In this document: positions 33,956 through 42,934 of the stretch, one piece after another
How positions within the stretch are numbered: the stretch's first letter is position 1
Layout of the letters: every line of letters begins with the position of its first letter
Translations under genes and position numbers: made by a program
The notes under the pieces: model-generated
Seen by the model: only the letters and a program-made list of their open reading frames with translations
Told to the model about the DNA's origin: nothing
Databases searched by the model: none
Assembly: GCA_020444275.1 (NCBI GenBank)
Contig: JAHLLG010000002.1
Span: 607,991-671,990 of the forward strand
Length of the DNA: 64,000 nucleotides
Origin: Bacteroidota bacterium
GTDB taxonomy: Bacteria > Bacteroidota > Bacteroidia > Bacteroidales > UBA12077
Direction: 5' to 3'

Positions 33956-35587
33956 ATGAATATAACAGCAACGCTCAACTATTTTAAAACGAATGAAATG
34001 AACGATTTAACGGTTTTAAAATCTGAAATAAAATCCGGTTCTGACGAATATAGACGTAATTATAACGAGACCATCCAAATTATGGATGATTTTAAAAGAA
34101 GACTGCAAAATACAATTGAAAGAAATGATGATCCATATGTAAAAAAGCACAAATCAAAAGGGAAACTGTTAGCCAGGGAAAGGATTAATGCATTAATAGA
34201 TCCTGAAACGGAGTTCTATGAATTCTCAGCTTTAGCAACCAATGATCTGTATGAAGGAAAGTTTCATTCTGCAGGAATTGTAACCGGAATTGGAATTATT
34301 CATGGTATTGAAAGTGTTATTATAGCTAATGATCCTACAGTTAAAGGTGGTACATACGTTAAAGAAACCATTAAAAAGCATTTAAGAGCGCAGGAAATTG
34401 CCTATGAGCATCATTTGCCATGTGTTTATATTGTTGAGTCAGGTGGAATTTTCTTACCGGAACAGGCCAATGTTTTTGCCGACAGAGATCATTTTGGAAA
34501 AATATTTTACAACCAATCTCGTTTGTCAGCAGCAGGAATTCCGCAAATTGCTATGGTTATGGGTTCGTGTACTGCTGGTGGCGCTTATATTCCTGCCATG
34601 AGCGATGAATCGATTATTGTCGAAAACCAGGGAACCATATTTTTAGCCGGACCACCATTAGTTAAGGCGGCCATTGGAGAAACCATTTCTGCCGAAGATC
34701 TAGGTGGAGCTTATGCACACACACATATATCGGGAGTTGCAGATCACATGGCAAAAACTGAGAATGAAGCCATACAAATTTGTAGAAGCATTTTTGAAAA
34801 TCTCCCTAAACCCAGAAAAACAGTTCAAATTTCTGAAAAGTTTGAAGAGCCGGTATATCCCGCAAAGGAATTATACGGAATTATCCATTCTCAAAGTTCA
34901 CGCTGGATGAATCCATACGAAATTATAGCTCGAATTGTGGATGGAAGCAAGTTCAGAGAATTTAAACCAAATTATGGAAAAACATTGGTGACAGGTTTTG
35001 CTAAGATCAAGGGACAAACCATAGGAATTGTTGCAAATAATGGTGTGTTATTCTCTGACTCGGCTCTAAAAGGAACGCATTTTATTGAGATGTGCAGTGT
35101 TCGGAAAATACCATTAATCTTTCTTCATAATATTTCTGGATTTATGGTGGGGAAAGATGCCGAACATAAAGGAATTGCTAAGGATGGAGCTAAAATGGTT
35201 CATGCGGTGGCTAATACTAATGTTCCTAAAATCACCATCATTTTTGGGCGCTCGCATGGGGCTGGAAATTATGCAATGGCAGGTCGTGCTTATAATCCGA
35301 ACTTATTATTTACCTGGCCTAACGCAAAAATATCAGTGATGGGAGGTAGACAGGCTGCAGAAGTTTTATGGAGCGTTAAGAAGAATGGATCGGATAATGA
35401 GGAAGAACTGAAAAAACAAATTAGTGAACGATATGAGCAGGAAGGTTCAGCTTATTACAGTACATCCAGGATATGGGATGATGGAATTATTGATCCGGTA
35501 GATACTAGAAAGATGATTGCCCTGGGGCTTTCCATTGCTGCCAATAAAGAAATACCTGATTACAAACCCGGAATTTACAGAATGTAA
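33956..35587 (+). CDS. Acyl-CoA carboxylase beta subunit (methylcrotonyl-CoA carboxylase type)
   Basis: A 543-residue carboxyltransferase with two crotonase-like halves. The sequence follows the methylcrotonyl-CoA carboxylase beta type: HSAGIVTGIG, ESGGIFLPEQANVFADRDHFG, GSCTAGGAYIPAMSDE, FLAGPPLVKAAIGE, HISGVADHMA and GRSHGAGNYAMAGRAY. It moves carboxyl from biotin to 3-methylcrotonyl-CoA, giving 3-methylglutaconyl-CoA in leucine breakdown. The biotin-carboxylase/carrier alpha subunit is not in the window. An AGAGG stretch 11 nt before the ATG is a rare visible Shine-Dalgarno; an internal ATG at 33992 is the alternative start. The hydratase gene follows within 5 nt. Confidence 0.9.
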   Translation: MNITATLNYFKTNEMNDLTVLKSEIKSGSDEYRRNYNETIQIMDDFKRRLQNTIERNDDPYVKKHKSKGKLLARERINALIDPETEFYEFSALATNDLYEGKFHSAGIVTGIGIIHGIESVIIANDPTVKGGTYVKETIKKHLRAQEIAYEHHLPCVYIVESGGIFLPEQANVFADRDHFGKIFYNQSRLSAAGIPQIAMVMGSCTAGGAYIPAMSDESIIVENQGTIFLAGPPLVKAAIGETISAEDLGGAYAHTHISGVADHMAKTENEAIQICRSIFENLPKPRKTVQISEKFEEPVYPAKELYGIIHSQSSRWMNPYEIIARIVDGSKFREFKPNYGKTLVTGFAKIKGQTIGIVANNGVLFSDSALKGTHFIEMCSVRKIPLIFLHNISGFMVGKDAEHKGIAKDGAKMVHAVANTNVPKITIIFGRSHGAGNYAMAGRAYNPNLLFTWPNAKISVMGGRQAAEVLWSVKKNGSDNEEELKKQISERYEQEGSAYYSTSRIWDDGIIDPVDTRKMIALGLSIAANKEIPDYKPGIYRM

Positions 35588-35591
35588 CAGA

Positions 35592-36386
35592 ATGAAAGAT
35601 TATAATACAATACAAGTTGATATTCAGAATCAAACGGCAACAATATGGTTGAACAGGCCTGATGTTCAAAATGCGGTAAACAATGAAATGCTGCAGGAGT
35701 TGACTGACAGCTTTCAGCATTTGGACAATGATAAAAATGTTCGCCTAATTGTACTAAGAGGAAAAGGCAAATCATTTAGTGCAGGAGCAGATTTAAAAAA
35801 GATGCTGGCTTCTAATAAATCAGGTTTTGATATAAATCTGAAAGATGGAAAGCTTTGGACTCAATGCTTAGGTCAGATTTATCATTGTTCGAAACCAGTG
35901 ATAGCTGTAGCAACGGGAAATGTGTTCGGTGGAGGTAATGGATTGTTATCGGCAGTAGACATAGTTATTGCTGAAACAGAAACCATTTTTTCATTCTCAG
36001 AAGTGAAAATAGGTTTGGCTCCATCAACAATTTTACCATATGTGTTAACTCGTTTAAATGAGCATAAAGCCAAATTATTGATGTTTACAGGTAAAAAAAT
36101 TAAAGCGCGTGAAGCTTTACAATATAATATGGTTGATTTTGTAGTAGATCAGAACGATGTTGAATCAACTTTAGAAAACTTAGTGAAAGATATTATGAAA
36201 GCATCGCCTAATGGAATTAAAGAAATTAAATTTTTAGTCAGAGAACTAAAGAAAGGATTGAATCATGATCAAACGAATGATTTAACGGCAAATTCTATAG
36301 CTAACTTAAAGATATCAGAAGAAGCATTCGAAGGTATATCAGCCTTCATAGAGAAAAGAACACCATTGTGGAACAACAGTAAATGA
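35592..36386 (+). CDS. Enoyl-CoA hydratase/isomerase family protein, methylglutaconyl-CoA hydratase-like
   Basis: A 264-residue crotonase, starting at ATG 35592, just after the carboxylase stop. It has the oxyanion-hole segments GKSFSAGADLKKM and VFGGGNGLLSAVDI and the SEVKIGLAPSTILPYV motif; the FGGGNGL and EVKIGLAP pattern resembles LiuC/AUH, which hydrates 3-methylglutaconyl-CoA to HMG-CoA. Following a methylcrotonyl-CoA carboxylase-type subunit, this assignment is coherent, but other enoyl-CoA substrates cannot be excluded. Its product, HMG-CoA, is the substrate of mvaA 2.3 kb downstream. Confidence 0.82.
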   Translation: MKDYNTIQVDIQNQTATIWLNRPDVQNAVNNEMLQELTDSFQHLDNDKNVRLIVLRGKGKSFSAGADLKKMLASNKSGFDINLKDGKLWTQCLGQIYHCSKPVIAVATGNVFGGGNGLLSAVDIVIAETETIFSFSEVKIGLAPSTILPYVLTRLNEHKAKLLMFTGKKIKAREALQYNMVDFVVDQNDVESTLENLVKDIMKASPNGIKEIKFLVRELKKGLNHDQTNDLTANSIANLKISEEAFEGISAFIEKRTPLWNNSK

Positions 36387-36416
36387 TTTTAGTAGTTATT
36401 CAAAAATGAATAGGTA

Positions 36417-37577
36417 ATGAACAATAATATATATCATCCATTATTAAACGAAAAACACCAAAAATTAAGATCTCAGATCAGAGAATTTACAAAACAGGAG
36501 ATTAAACCAATTGCCCAAAAATTAGATGAGCATTCTGAGTTTTCATCAGAGATAACCCGTAAAATGGGTAAGTTAGGATTGTTTGGAATAACGATTCCTG
36601 AAGAATATGGCGGACAAAAACTGGATACTTTGTCCTATTTAATTGCCGTTGAAGAACTTGCAAGAGTTGATAGTTCACAAGCTGCAACTATTGCGGCTCA
36701 TAACTCATTAGGGCTAGCTCCAATTCATAATTATGGAAGTAAGGAACAAAAGGAAAAGTTACTTCCAAAGTTAACAACAGGTGATCATCTTTGGGCTTTT
36801 GGTTTAACAGAGCCTAACGCCGGATCAGATGCAAAAGCCGTTGAAACTAAAGCTCAGCTGCATGGAGATCATTGGATATTGAATGGTAAAAAGGTGTTTA
36901 TTACCAACTCGGCTTCAGAACTATCCATAGGAATAACCGTTTTGGTTGATACCAGTGATAATCCGAACGAGAAAGAGTTTTCAGCTATTCTGCTGGAAAA
37001 AGATGTTGCTAATTATCATACTGAAAGTATCAAAAACAAAATGGTTTGGCGTGCAGCCGATACAGGAAGAGTATTTTTTAATAACTCAAAAGCTCCAAAG
37101 GAAAACTTGTTGGGTGAGCGAGGAAAAGGCTTAAAAATTATGTTGGAAACTCTGGATTCAGGAAGACTTTCTATTGCGGCTATTGGACTCGGACTAGCTC
37201 AAGGAGCATTGGACATGGCTCGTGAACATGCACTCAGGAGAAAGCAGTTTGGAAAAAGCTTATCGAAATTTCAAGCTATAGCTGATAAATTGGTGGATAT
37301 GGATGTGAAACTTGAACTGGCCCGAAATTATCTTTACAATAGTTGTTGGTTAAAAGATAATGGTTTGCCTTTTACTAAACAAGCAGCTATTTCCAAGTTA
37401 TATACTTCGGAAATTGCCAAGGAAATAGCCGATGAATCAGTACAGATTTTTGGTGCTTACGGGTTGTTTAAGGATAACGATATAGAAAGATTCTATCGTG
37501 ATCAACGAATTCTAAGAATTGGAGAAGGAACATCCGAAATTTTAAAAATGGTGATTGGTAAAGAGATGGGTATATAA
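36417..37577 (+). CDS. Acyl-CoA dehydrogenase
   Basis: A 386-residue flavoprotein with the N-terminal helical, beta and C-terminal helical domains of the family: EEYGGQ, LTEPNAGSDAKAVET, and RFYRDQRILRIGEGTSEI. The catalytic base is the usual Glu in GEGTSEI. Isovaleryl-CoA dehydrogenases instead have Ala there and place the Glu earlier, where this protein has SGR. It is therefore more likely a butyryl-, 2-methylbutyryl- or short-chain enzyme than isovaleryl-CoA dehydrogenase. FAD-linked alpha-beta dehydrogenation of an acyl-CoA is its expected reaction. It is 12 nt before fni. Confidence 0.88.
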   Translation: MNNNIYHPLLNEKHQKLRSQIREFTKQEIKPIAQKLDEHSEFSSEITRKMGKLGLFGITIPEEYGGQKLDTLSYLIAVEELARVDSSQAATIAAHNSLGLAPIHNYGSKEQKEKLLPKLTTGDHLWAFGLTEPNAGSDAKAVETKAQLHGDHWILNGKKVFITNSASELSIGITVLVDTSDNPNEKEFSAILLEKDVANYHTESIKNKMVWRAADTGRVFFNNSKAPKENLLGERGKGLKIMLETLDSGRLSIAAIGLGLAQGALDMAREHALRRKQFGKSLSKFQAIADKLVDMDVKLELARNYLYNSCWLKDNGLPFTKQAAISKLYTSEIAKEIADESVQIFGAYGLFKDNDIERFYRDQRILRIGEGTSEILKMVIGKEMGI

Positions 37578-37589
37578 AAATCCAAAATT

Positions 37590-38585
37590 ATGGAAAAACG
37601 CAAAAAAGATCACATCGATTTGGCATTAAACTCGCAGTCATCGGGTATTGAGCATGATGATAGGTTTAACTACGAACCTATGCTAAGAAGACATCCTAAG
37701 GAGGGTGATTTGTCTATTGAGTTTTTGGGTAAGAGGATGAAAAATCCAATTTGGATTTCAAGCATGACAGGTGGAACGGAATATGCCAAAATCATCAATA
37801 CCAATTTAGCTAAGGCTAGTAATGAGTTTGGTTTGGGTATGGGGTTAGGATCTTGTCGTGCTTTACTAGAGAGCGATGAGTATTTGAGTCATTTCGATTT
37901 ACGAAATATTATTGGCGATGATTATCCTTTTTATGCAAACCTGGGAATAAGTCAGGTAGAACAAGCTATTGAGCAAAATAAAATTCAGCAAATAGTTGAT
38001 ATGGTGAATAAGCTAAAAGCGGATGGTTTGGTAATCCATGTAAACCCGATACAGGAATGGTTGCAACCTGAAGGAGATGTTCTACTTAAATCTCCCGTAG
38101 AAACTATCAAGGAATTTTTAGATCAAACCCAATTAAAAGTTATTGTGAAGGAAGTAGGTCAAGGCTTTGGTCCTGAAAGTCTGAAAGCTTTGCTAAAATT
38201 GCCTTTAGAAGCTTTAGAGCTGGGAGCTTATGGAGGAACCAATTTTTCAAAAGTAGAACTAAAGCGAAGCATGCCAATTGTACAAGAAATGCTGGAACCT
38301 TTTTCCAAAGTAGGAAATAGTGCTGAACAAATGATTGATGATATCAACTTGATTGTTTCTGATTCAAGTGATGTATTGTGTAAACAAGTTATTATTTCTG
38401 GTGGAATTCGGTCTTTTTTAGATGGTTATTATTTGATGCAAAAGAGCCAGCTGCCATCTATTTATGGACAGGCTTCCACAATGCTAAGATATGCCCGTGA
38501 AGATTACGAAAAATTACGCGAATATATTCAGTATCAGATTAAAGGTTTACAAATGGCTTATACTTATTTAACATTAAAGATGTAG
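37590..38585 (+). CDS. fni: Type 2 isopentenyl-diphosphate delta-isomerase
   Basis: A 331-residue FMN-dependent TIM barrel: RKKDHIDLAL at the N-terminus, ISSMTGGTEYA, GLGMGLGSCRALLES, VKEVGQGF and IISGGIRS. Fni interconverts IPP and DMAPP using reduced FMN. It heads the mevalonate cluster; a 97-nt gap with an inverted repeat separates it from mvaA. Confidence 0.93.
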   Translation: MEKRKKDHIDLALNSQSSGIEHDDRFNYEPMLRRHPKEGDLSIEFLGKRMKNPIWISSMTGGTEYAKIINTNLAKASNEFGLGMGLGSCRALLESDEYLSHFDLRNIIGDDYPFYANLGISQVEQAIEQNKIQQIVDMVNKLKADGLVIHVNPIQEWLQPEGDVLLKSPVETIKEFLDQTQLKVIVKEVGQGFGPESLKALLKLPLEALELGAYGGTNFSKVELKRSMPIVQEMLEPFSKVGNSAEQMIDDINLIVSDSSDVLCKQVIISGGIRSFLDGYYLMQKSQLPSIYGQASTMLRYAREDYEKLREYIQYQIKGLQMAYTYLTLKM

Positions 38586-38595
38586 GTTATGAAGC

Positions 38596-38639
38596 AAATC
38601 AATTTGCTACCTTTAGGGTTGGGGCAAACAAATTGATTT
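38596..38639 (+). other. Inverted repeat between fni and mvaA
   Basis: AAATCAATTTG (38596-38606) and CAAATTGATTT (38629-38639), perfect 11-nt arms around a 22-nt spacer. No T-run follows. It may be an operator or a weak RNA hairpin. Confidence 0.5.
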
Positions 38640-38682
38640 AAAACACTAATGATACAAAACGAATATAGTAAAAAAACGAATC

Positions 38683-40011
38683 ATGGCACAACATAAGTAT
38701 ATCAAAGGATTTTCAAAATTAAGTAATCAGGAAAAACTCGATTTAATTGCAGAACGGCAGAAGAAAGAAATAGAAAGTTTTCAAATTTTAGAAGATTTTA
38801 AAGTAAAAGACAACCATATTCAGTCAAGATTGGAGGAGATTAGCGAGAATGTAATGTCAAACTACTTTTTGCCTTATAGTATCGCGCCGAACTTTATGAT
38901 TAATGGGAAATATCATTTTGTTCCAATGGTTATAGAAGAGAGTTCGGTTGTTGCGGCAGCTTCGGCAGCAGCAAAATTTTGGTTCGATAAAGGTGGATTT
39001 TCATCCAAAGTTATTTCTACAACCAAAGTAGGACAGGTTCATTTTCAGTGGAATGGCGATTCATTCAACCTGTTCAATTATTTTGATGCGTTGAAAACTT
39101 TTTTGTTAAAAGATTCTGAACCGTTGCTAGTCAATATGAAAAAGCGGGGTGGTGGAATTTCTAATATTGAACTGATTGATTTTACCGATGAAATGGCAGG
39201 TTATTATCAACTAAAAGTTTCATTCGAAACGGTTGATGCTATGGGAGCTAATATCATTAATTCGGTGTTGGAACAAATGGCTGATTCTTTAAAACAGTAT
39301 ATCCATAGCAATTGTAGCGTTGAAGAAAAGAACTGTGAAATTATTATGGCGATTTTATCGAATCATACACCTGAAAGTATTGTAGAGTGTTCTGTTGAAT
39401 GCTCCATTGATCAGTTAGCCGAAATATCCGGAGAACTATCTCCGGAAGATTATGCCAACAAATTTAAAATGGCTGTAGATATTGCTAATATCGATATTTA
39501 CAGGGCAACAACGCATAACAAAGGTGTTTACAACGGAATAGATGCTGTGGTACTGGCTACGGGTAATGATTTTAGGGCCGTTGAAGCTTGTGGCCATTCC
39601 TATGCAGCAAAAAGCGGGCACTATAAAAGCTTGACAGAAGTCGAAATTGAGAATGAGAAATTTAAGTATACACTTAAAATCCCTATGGCATTAGGAACAG
39701 TTGGAGGATTAACCTCGATGCATCCTTTAGCAAAACTTTCCCTGGATATTTTAGGAAACCCTTCGGCACGTGAGCTCATGGAAATAACTGCTGCAGTAGG
39801 TTTAGCCAATACATTTTCTGCTGTTAAAGCACTTACCACATCAGGAATACAAAAAGGACATATGCGTTTTCACCTGAATAACATTCTTAATTCTCTGAAT
39901 GCTGATGAAACAGAGAAAGAAAAGGCAACAACGTATTTTTCGGATAAGAAAGTTTCATACAAAGCTGTGCAGGATTATTTAGCATCTCTAAAAGTGAATT
40001 CAGTGGGATGA
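38683..40011 (+). CDS. mvaA: Hydroxymethylglutaryl-CoA reductase (class II type)
   Basis: A 442-residue class II HMG-CoA reductase: EESSVVAAASAAAKFW with catalytic Glu85/86, Lys280 in THNKGVYNGID, Asp296 in LATGNDFRAVEA, and the C-terminal GHMRFH catalytic His. Although often annotated degradative from the Pseudomonas enzyme, here it lies with mevalonate-consuming genes, so reduction of HMG-CoA to mevalonate is inferred. Its stop overlaps the next start by 4 nt (ATGA). Confidence 0.94.
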   Translation: MAQHKYIKGFSKLSNQEKLDLIAERQKKEIESFQILEDFKVKDNHIQSRLEEISENVMSNYFLPYSIAPNFMINGKYHFVPMVIEESSVVAAASAAAKFWFDKGGFSSKVISTTKVGQVHFQWNGDSFNLFNYFDALKTFLLKDSEPLLVNMKKRGGGISNIELIDFTDEMAGYYQLKVSFETVDAMGANIINSVLEQMADSLKQYIHSNCSVEEKNCEIIMAILSNHTPESIVECSVECSIDQLAEISGELSPEDYANKFKMAVDIANIDIYRATTHNKGVYNGIDAVVLATGNDFRAVEACGHSYAAKSGHYKSLTEVEIENEKFKYTLKIPMALGTVGGLTSMHPLAKLSLDILGNPSARELMEITAAVGLANTFSAVKALTTSGIQKGHMRFHLNNILNSLNADETEKEKATTYFSDKKVSYKAVQDYLASLKVNSVG

Positions 40012-40922
40012 GCAATGAGTTTTATTCAAGGGGTAAACTGTTATTAACCGGAGAATACTTTGTTATGGAAGGTTCTCAGGCTTTGGCTGTGCCTTTAAAT
40101 GTAGGACAGCGTTTATTTGTGGAAAAATGCTATAGTACTAACCTTGAAATTAATTGGAAATCCTATGCTAAAAATAAGCTATGGTTTGAAGCTACGTTTG
40201 ATTTAAAATCATTGAATATAGTTGCTACAAACGATCTGCATATTGCAAATTATCTTCAAAAACTGTTGAGTTACGTTAAAAATAAAAGTGTTGTGATGGA
40301 AGGAAATCAGGCCATCCAAATCAAAACGTATTTGGATTTTTTACCTGAATGGGGATTTGGAAGTAGTTCATCCCTAATATCCAATTTGGCATACTGGGCC
40401 AATATAAGTCCATATGACCTGTTTTTTTCGGTTTCTGAAGGTTCAGGCTATGATATTGCTTGTGCACGTTCAGATACTCCAATTTTGTATCAATGGAAGC
40501 AAGAACCGATTATACATTCAGTAAAATTTGAACCTAATTTTTTGGATTACATCTACTTTGTTTATCTCGGGAAAAAGCAGGATTCTCTAAAAAGCGTTCA
40601 GGAAAATAAAGCTAACATAAAAGGTAAGAAATCTGAGATGAACAGAATTACTGAGCTAACGAAATCTATAACTGAAATTAACACACTGGATGAATTTGAT
40701 GAAATAATTAAAGAGCATGAAGAGATCGTTTCTAAATCTATAAAAGAAGAAAAAGTGAAATCAAAATATTTTTCTGATTTTCAGGGAGTCATAAAATCGC
40801 TGGGAGCATGGGGAGGAGATTTTATTCTGGTAACGCACAAAGGTGATCCGGATTATATAAAAAACTATTTCAATAAAAAAGGGTTGGATGTCATCTTTCC
40901 TTATAAAGAATTGGTATTATGA
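40008..40922 (+). CDS. GYDIA-type GHMP kinase, candidate phosphomevalonate kinase
   Basis: A 304-residue GHMP-superfamily protein. It opens GKLLLTGEYFVMEGSQALAVP, has GFGSSSSLISNLA in place of the classic PxxxGLGSS loop, and contains GSGYDIACA, the motif that names the Bacteroidota GYDIA group. It overlaps mvaA and mvaD by 4 nt each, so it is tightly coupled into the mevalonate operon. The operon has mevalonate kinase and diphosphomevalonate decarboxylase but no classical phosphomevalonate kinase; by elimination this protein may supply that step. That is an inference from context. Confidence 0.85.
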   Translation: MSNEFYSRGKLLLTGEYFVMEGSQALAVPLNVGQRLFVEKCYSTNLEINWKSYAKNKLWFEATFDLKSLNIVATNDLHIANYLQKLLSYVKNKSVVMEGNQAIQIKTYLDFLPEWGFGSSSSLISNLAYWANISPYDLFFSVSEGSGYDIACARSDTPILYQWKQEPIIHSVKFEPNFLDYIYFVYLGKKQDSLKSVQENKANIKGKKSEMNRITELTKSITEINTLDEFDEIIKEHEEIVSKSIKEEKVKSKYFSDFQGVIKSLGAWGGDFILVTHKGDPDYIKNYFNKKGLDVIFPYKELVL

Positions 40923-42025
40923 GTGATTACCATTTTTCGGATCAATATAAACAAGATGCAACAAATCTAAACGATTTTAAATTGGTTGGCATAAAATCAG
41001 TAGGCTGGGAAAGTCCCTCGAATATTGCTTTGATAAAATACTGGGGGAAACATGGCGATCAATTGCCACAAAATCCTTCGTTGAGTTTTAACTTGAAGAA
41101 CTCGAAAACTAAAACTAAACTCATTTATCAGCAGAAAGAAAGCGACGAACCAACAATTCGATATTTTTTTAAAGAGAAACGAAATACACCTTTTGAAAAA
41201 CGTGTGGAAAGCTATTTTGAGAAGATTGCTATTTATTTACCTTTTATTAAAAAGCTGGATTTCACGATTAACAGCAACAACACTTTTCCACATTCAGCAG
41301 GTATAGCATCTTCAGCTTCTTCGTTCAGTGCTTTGGCACATGGTTTATGCAGTGTTGAACAGGAACTGTTTCAAACTCTTTCTAATCAGGAAGAATTTTA
41401 CAGGAAAGCTTCTTTTTTAGCACGATTGGGATCTGGTAGTGCTTCCCGGTCAATTCCCGGGGAAACCATTTTGTGGGGTAAATCAGATTTAATGAAAGAA
41501 TCTTCTGACGAATATGCTATAACTATTGATAATCAAATACATCATGTTTTTAAATCATACCATGATGCTATTTTAATTATTGATTCAGGTCAGAAATTGG
41601 CTTCAAGTTCCAAAGGACATGCTCTTATGGAGAATCATCCTTTTGCAAAAGCCCGGTATCAGCAGGCCCGGGTAAACCTGGAAAAATTGCTGCTGGCATT
41701 AAAATCGGGAGGTGAAAAGCTGTTTGCCGAGATTGTTGAAAATGAAGCCATGACATTGCATGCTCTGATGTTGTCGTCGAATCCTTCAGTGTCTTTAATG
41801 AAACCCAACACATTAGTCGTTATTGAAAAACTAAAAGAATTCAGGCGAAAACAGCGTGTAAATTTTACTTTTACGCTGGATGCCGGATCTAATATTCATA
41901 TTCTTTATCCGAACAAAATACGGAATAAAATGGTTTCTTTCATTGAAAATGAATTAACGGAGTTTTGCGAAAATGGTAAATGGATAGATGATACCATTTC
42001 GGAAGGACCAATACAAGTTGAATAG
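40919..42025 (+). CDS. mvaD: Diphosphomevalonate decarboxylase
   Basis: A 368-residue GHMP enzyme with the decarboxylase signatures SPSNIALIKYWGKHGD, PSLSFNL, SAGIASSASSFSALA and RLGSGSASRSIPGE (catalytic Asp/Arg/Ser region). It converts diphosphomevalonate to IPP with ATP. It overlaps the GYDIA kinase gene by 4 nt and directly abuts the mevalonate kinase gene. Confidence 0.95.
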   Translation: MSDYHFSDQYKQDATNLNDFKLVGIKSVGWESPSNIALIKYWGKHGDQLPQNPSLSFNLKNSKTKTKLIYQQKESDEPTIRYFFKEKRNTPFEKRVESYFEKIAIYLPFIKKLDFTINSNNTFPHSAGIASSASSFSALAHGLCSVEQELFQTLSNQEEFYRKASFLARLGSGSASRSIPGETILWGKSDLMKESSDEYAITIDNQIHHVFKSYHDAILIIDSGQKLASSSKGHALMENHPFAKARYQQARVNLEKLLLALKSGGEKLFAEIVENEAMTLHALMLSSNPSVSLMKPNTLVVIEKLKEFRRKQRVNFTFTLDAGSNIHILYPNKIRNKMVSFIENELTEFCENGKWIDDTISEGPIQVE

Positions 42026-42934
42026 ATGAGTTTTAATGCAAAAATATTATTGTTTGGAGAATACCTGGTGTTGCATAATTCAGATGCATTGTTAATTCCT
42101 TTATCGAGGTATTCCGGTGAGTTGGCTTTTATCAATACGCTGGATGGTGACAGTGACAATACGCATTCCAATCGAATTTTGGTTGATTTTTATAATGATC
42201 TGATCAAAGAATATCGACCTGAAAGTTTAACCGGCTGGTTTGACCTGACCCAACTTAAACATGACGTGGATGCAGGGCTTTATTTCGATTCGGATATTCC
42301 TGTGGGTTACGGAGTGGGAAGTTCAGGGGCTTTAGTTGCTGCTTTATTCGATAAATACAGCAAATTTCCATTGGAGCACTGGAAAAAGGATTTAACTGCT
42401 CTCAAAACAAATCTTTCTGTGCTGGAATCTTATTTTCATGGAAAAAGCTCCGGGCTGGATCCATTGTTGAGTTATCTGGATAGCCCTATATTTTTGCAGA
42501 ATAACAAGATCATTCTGGATGAAAATCATTATGCTGATTTTAATCCTTTTCTGATTGACACCAAAAAATCAAGAGCAACGGAAGGTTTGGTGAACTTATT
42601 TAACGAAAAATGCCTGAGCACGGCATATTTTAATATTATCCAAACCAGGTTGATAACAGCTAATAATCAATGTATTCAATTTTTGAGAAAAGGAGATAAG
42701 GATAGATTTTTTAGTTCGCTAAAAGAATTATCCGTATTACAACTGGAGTATTTCAGGGAGATGATTTTACCCGAGTATGAATCGGTTTGGATGCAGGGAT
42801 TAGACTCCGGCGAGTTTTACCTGAAATTGTGCGGTGCCGGAGGCGGTGGATATTTGTTAGGATTTGCAACTGATAAGCAGGTTATTAAACAGTTAAAAAA
42901 TGAAGTTCAATCGGAAGTGATTGAAATAATTTAG
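42026..42934 (+). CDS. mvk: Mevalonate kinase
   Basis: A 302-residue GHMP kinase: FNAKILLFGEYLVL, the phosphate loop PVGYGVGSSGALVAAL, FHGKSSGLDPL with the catalytic Asp, and LCGAGGGGYLLGF near the C-terminus. The HGKSSGLDP motif points to mevalonate kinase. It starts right after the mvaD stop and its end overlaps the convergent TauE/SafE gene by 4 nt. No terminator hairpin separates them. Confidence 0.9.
   Translation: MSFNAKILLFGEYLVLHNSDALLIPLSRYSGELAFINTLDGDSDNTHSNRILVDFYNDLIKEYRPESLTGWFDLTQLKHDVDAGLYFDSDIPVGYGVGSSGALVAALFDKYSKFPLEHWKKDLTALKTNLSVLESYFHGKSSGLDPLLSYLDSPIFLQNNKIILDENHYADFNPFLIDTKKSRATEGLVNLFNEKCLSTAYFNIIQTRLITANNQCIQFLRKGDKDRFFSSLKELSVLQLEYFREMILPEYESVWMQGLDSGEFYLKLCGAGGGGYLLGFATDKQVIKQLKNEVQSEVIEII

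Noticed and set aside
36417-37577. Isovaleryl-CoA dehydrogenase call for the acyl-CoA dehydrogenase
   Set aside because: The catalytic Glu is in the usual GEGTSEI position and SGR replaces the isovaleryl-type Glu region.
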